From assembly GCF_010725885.1 (NCBI RefSeq), contig NZ_AP022600.1, forward strand, positions 2,046,001 to 2,110,000: a DNA stretch of 64,000 bases, in the 5' to 3' direction. A program made the position numbers and the translations under genes. Position 1 is the stretch's first letter; each line of letters starts with the position of its first letter. Positions 62,363 to 64,000 of this stretch are shown here, piece by piece. This DNA is from Mycolicibacterium tokaiense. GTDB lineage: Bacteria; Actinomycetota; Actinomycetes; Mycobacteriales; Mycobacteriaceae. Under the pieces are notes generated by a model. The model saw only the letters and a list, made by a program, of their open reading frames with translations, did not search any database and was not told the origin of the DNA.

Positions 62363-63841
62363 CTACGCCGGACCGTCCCAGGTGTGCACCGGCTCGTTGC
62401 TGTGCATCCGCTCGCAGTACAGCCGCAGCATCTCCGCCAGCGCCTGCGGCCGGGCCAGACCTCGTTCCTGCAGCGCTCGCACCGTGTCGACCTGCCAGGC
62501 GGCGCCGGTACGGCCGGTCTTGGCGCGGCCTTCGATGACCCCCAGGAAGCGGTCACGGACCTCGGCTGCGACCCCCCAACGGCGCAACCCCTCGTGGGCC
62601 ATGGGCAGCAGTCGGCGCAGGATCAACTCATCCGGGGTCACCTGGCCTTCGCCTGGCCAGTACAACCGGGCCTGCATGCCGGCGCGGGCTGCGGACAGGA
62701 AATTCGCTTCGGCGGCAGCGAAACTCAGCTGCGTCCAGACCGGCCGGTCCTCCTCCGAGAGGGTGCGCAGCAGACCGTAGTAGAACGCCGAGTTGGCCAG
62801 CATGTCGACGACGGTGGGACCGGCTGGCAGCACCCGGTTCTCCACCCGGAGATGGGGACGCCCCTGCACCACGTCGTACACCGGGCGGTTCCAGCGGTAG
62901 ACCGTGCCGTTGTGCAGGCGCAGCTCCGACAGTGACGGGGTGCGACCGGCGGCCAGTTCGGCCACCGGATCCTCGTCGGAGAGTTCGGGTAGCAGCGAGG
63001 GGAAGTAGCGCACGTTCTCTTCGAACAGGTCGAAGATCGAGGTGATCCACCGCTCGCCGAACCACACCCGCGGCCGGACCCCCTGGGTCTTGAGCTCGTC
63101 CGGTCGGGTGTCGGTGGCCTGGGCGAACAGCTCGATGCGGGTCTCGGCCCACAGTTGGTGGCCGTAGAAGAACGGGCTGTTGGCCCCCACGGCCAGCTGC
63201 GGGCCGGCGAGCACCTGCGCGGCATTCCAGTTGTCGGCGAACTCGCCCGGCGAGACCTGCAGATGCAATTGCATGCTGGTACAGGCGGATTCGGGGGCGA
63301 TGGACGGCGACTGCACGCTCAGCGGCTCGGGCCCGGCGATGTCGATCATGATGTCCTCACCGCGGGCGGTGAAGATCGAGTCGTTGAGCGCCTGGTAGCG
63401 GGTGGATTCGCTCATCCAGTCCTGGGACAGATGCTCGGGCATCAACGTGGGCAGGATCCCGATCATCACGATGTGCGAGCCGCTGGAATTCGCTTTGCCC
63501 TCAGCAGCATTGAGGCTGGCGCGGACGTCCTTCTCCAGCTCCAGCGCGGAGCGGCCCGGCAGCGGGCGGGGTGGGACGTTGAATTCGATGTTGTAGGCGC
63601 CCAATTCGGTCTGGAACGCCGGATCGGCGATGGAGGCCAGCACATCGGCGTTGCGCATGGCCGGCTGATACTCATTGTCGACCAGGTTGCACTCGATCTC
63701 CATCCCGGTCAGCGGCCGGTCGAAGTCGAAGCTGGCCGCAGCCAGCATGTCCTCGAAGACATCGAGGCACAGCTGCACCTTGCGTCGGTACTGCTGCCGG
63801 TGCGCACCGCTGAATTCGGTCTGCGTGACCTCTTCGCCCAC
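62363..63841 (-). CDS. Glutamate-cysteine ligase family 2 (GCS2-like) protein
   Basis: A 492-residue protein like M. tuberculosis Rv3698. GCS2 features: GMEIECNLVDNEYQP (metal/glutamate Glu-x-Glu), GAYNIEFNVPPRPLPG, TSMQLHLQVSPGEFADNWNA, AVGANSPFFYGH, and RVENRVLPAGPTVVDMLANS. It is a carboxylate-amine ligase-fold enzyme related to EgtA, but longer; the true amine and acid are unknown. Start GTG 63841. Unlike EgtA it is not in the egt operon, although it lies near it in M. tuberculosis. Confidence 0.8.
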   Translation of the reverse strand: MGEEVTQTEFSGAHRQQYRRKVQLCLDVFEDMLAAASFDFDRPLTGMEIECNLVDNEYQPAMRNADVLASIADPAFQTELGAYNIEFNVPPRPLPGRSALELEKDVRASLNAAEGKANSSGSHIVMIGILPTLMPEHLSQDWMSESTRYQALNDSIFTARGEDIMIDIAGPEPLSVQSPSIAPESACTSMQLHLQVSPGEFADNWNAAQVLAGPQLAVGANSPFFYGHQLWAETRIELFAQATDTRPDELKTQGVRPRVWFGERWITSIFDLFEENVRYFPSLLPELSDEDPVAELAAGRTPSLSELRLHNGTVYRWNRPVYDVVQGRPHLRVENRVLPAGPTVVDMLANSAFYYGLLRTLSEEDRPVWTQLSFAAAEANFLSAARAGMQARLYWPGEGQVTPDELILRRLLPMAHEGLRRWGVAAEVRDRFLGVIEGRAKTGRTGAAWQVDTVRALQERGLARPQALAEMLRLYCERMHSNEPVHTWDGPA

Positions 63842-63858
63842 GCCCCTGATCGTAGTGA

Positions 63859-64000
63859 CTACAGCTCCGACAGCGCCCGCGGTTTGAGCAGCCGCGTCGC
63901 CACGACGCTGATCACCGCGGTCCCCACCAGGTAGGTGCAGGCCAGCCAGGGGCTCCCGCCGGTCGCGGCGATCAGGGCGGTGAGGATCAGCGGCGTCAGG
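63859..64000 (-). CDS. MFS-type transporter, C-terminal end (partial)
   Basis: Open to the right edge of the window; only the last 46 residues are present: LTPLILTALIAATGGSPWLA, a transmembrane helix TYLVGTAVISVVATRLL and the end KPRALSEL. The pattern is that of the final two helices of metabolite:H+ symporter (MHS) transporters of the major facilitator superfamily. The stop is 17 bases before the GCS2 gene start, so the two may be in one transcript. Confidence 0.6.
   Translation of the reverse strand, partial: LTPLILTALIAATGGSPWLACTYLVGTAVISVVATRLLKPRALSEL

Overview
The window looks like a chromosome segment of a rapid-growing mycobacterium (Mycolicibacterium type). GC content is very high, GTG starts are common and genes are packed with 4-base ATGA/GTGA overlaps. 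The left and right parts follow, in inverted order, the gene order I recall for M. tuberculosis from dnaX (Rv3721c) to Rv3698: methyltransferase/FAD oxidase, SRPBCC protein, Ami1, YbaB, RecR, GatD/MurT, DnaQ, LeuA, aspartokinase/ASADH, a DUF4185 protein, a Pro-rich membrane protein, a secreted Rv3705c-like protein, EgtA-E, a Rv3699-like methyltransferase and a Rv3698-like GCS2 protein. No tRNA, rRNA, CRISPR array, transposase or phage gene was seen.

Layout. 1-19.7 kb is the conserved DNA-repair, cell-wall and aspartate/leucine block; it includes a complete leuA attenuation leader (promoter, leaderless Leu-Leu-Leu peptide, hairpin). 19.7-31 kb is inserted between the Rv3706c-like and Rv3705c-like genes. 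It reads as a metal-starvation island: a catalase, a zinc-independent ribosomal protein operon (L28, L33, S14, S18) divergent from a CobW-like Mrf gene and L31, with two Zur-like boxes between them, then a very large GltB-like glutamate synthase translationally coupled to a CysJ-like diflavin reductase, with an IdeR-like iron box in front. 31-37.6 kb holds an Ohr peroxidase, a secreted protein and the complete ergothioneine operon egtABCDE.

37.6-43.4 kb is a dicarboxylate uptake locus: two nearly identical DctA-type symporters flank a MarR regulator and a CitA/CitB-type two-component system whose kinase carries a recent 57-bp in-frame duplication. 43.4-52.4 kb is the alcohol locus: mycofactocin-linked methanol dehydrogenase (mno), MoxR ATPase, VWA protein, iron alcohol dehydrogenase, MnoS/MnoR-type two-component system, the mycofactocin-glycan methyltransferase mftM and a TetR regulator. 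52.4-56 kb is an envelope-stress locus with six small Asp23-related or membrane genes, divergent from an ECF sigma factor that has its own ECF-type promoter and a co-transcribed Asp23-like gene.

56.5-61.6 kb is a tight operon of an NCS1 nucleobase permease, two Fe(II) oxygenases and an adenosine-deaminase-like hydrolase, divergent from an XRE-cupin regulator with a regularly spaced operator array. It looks like an uncharacterised route for uptake and oxidation/deamination of a nucleobase-like compound. The window ends with a methyltransferase, a GCS2-family ligase and the 3' end of a transporter gene.

The best candidates for undescribed biology are the GltB-diflavin reductase pair under a possible iron box and the nucleobase operon, in which one oxygenase lacks the usual co-substrate arginine.
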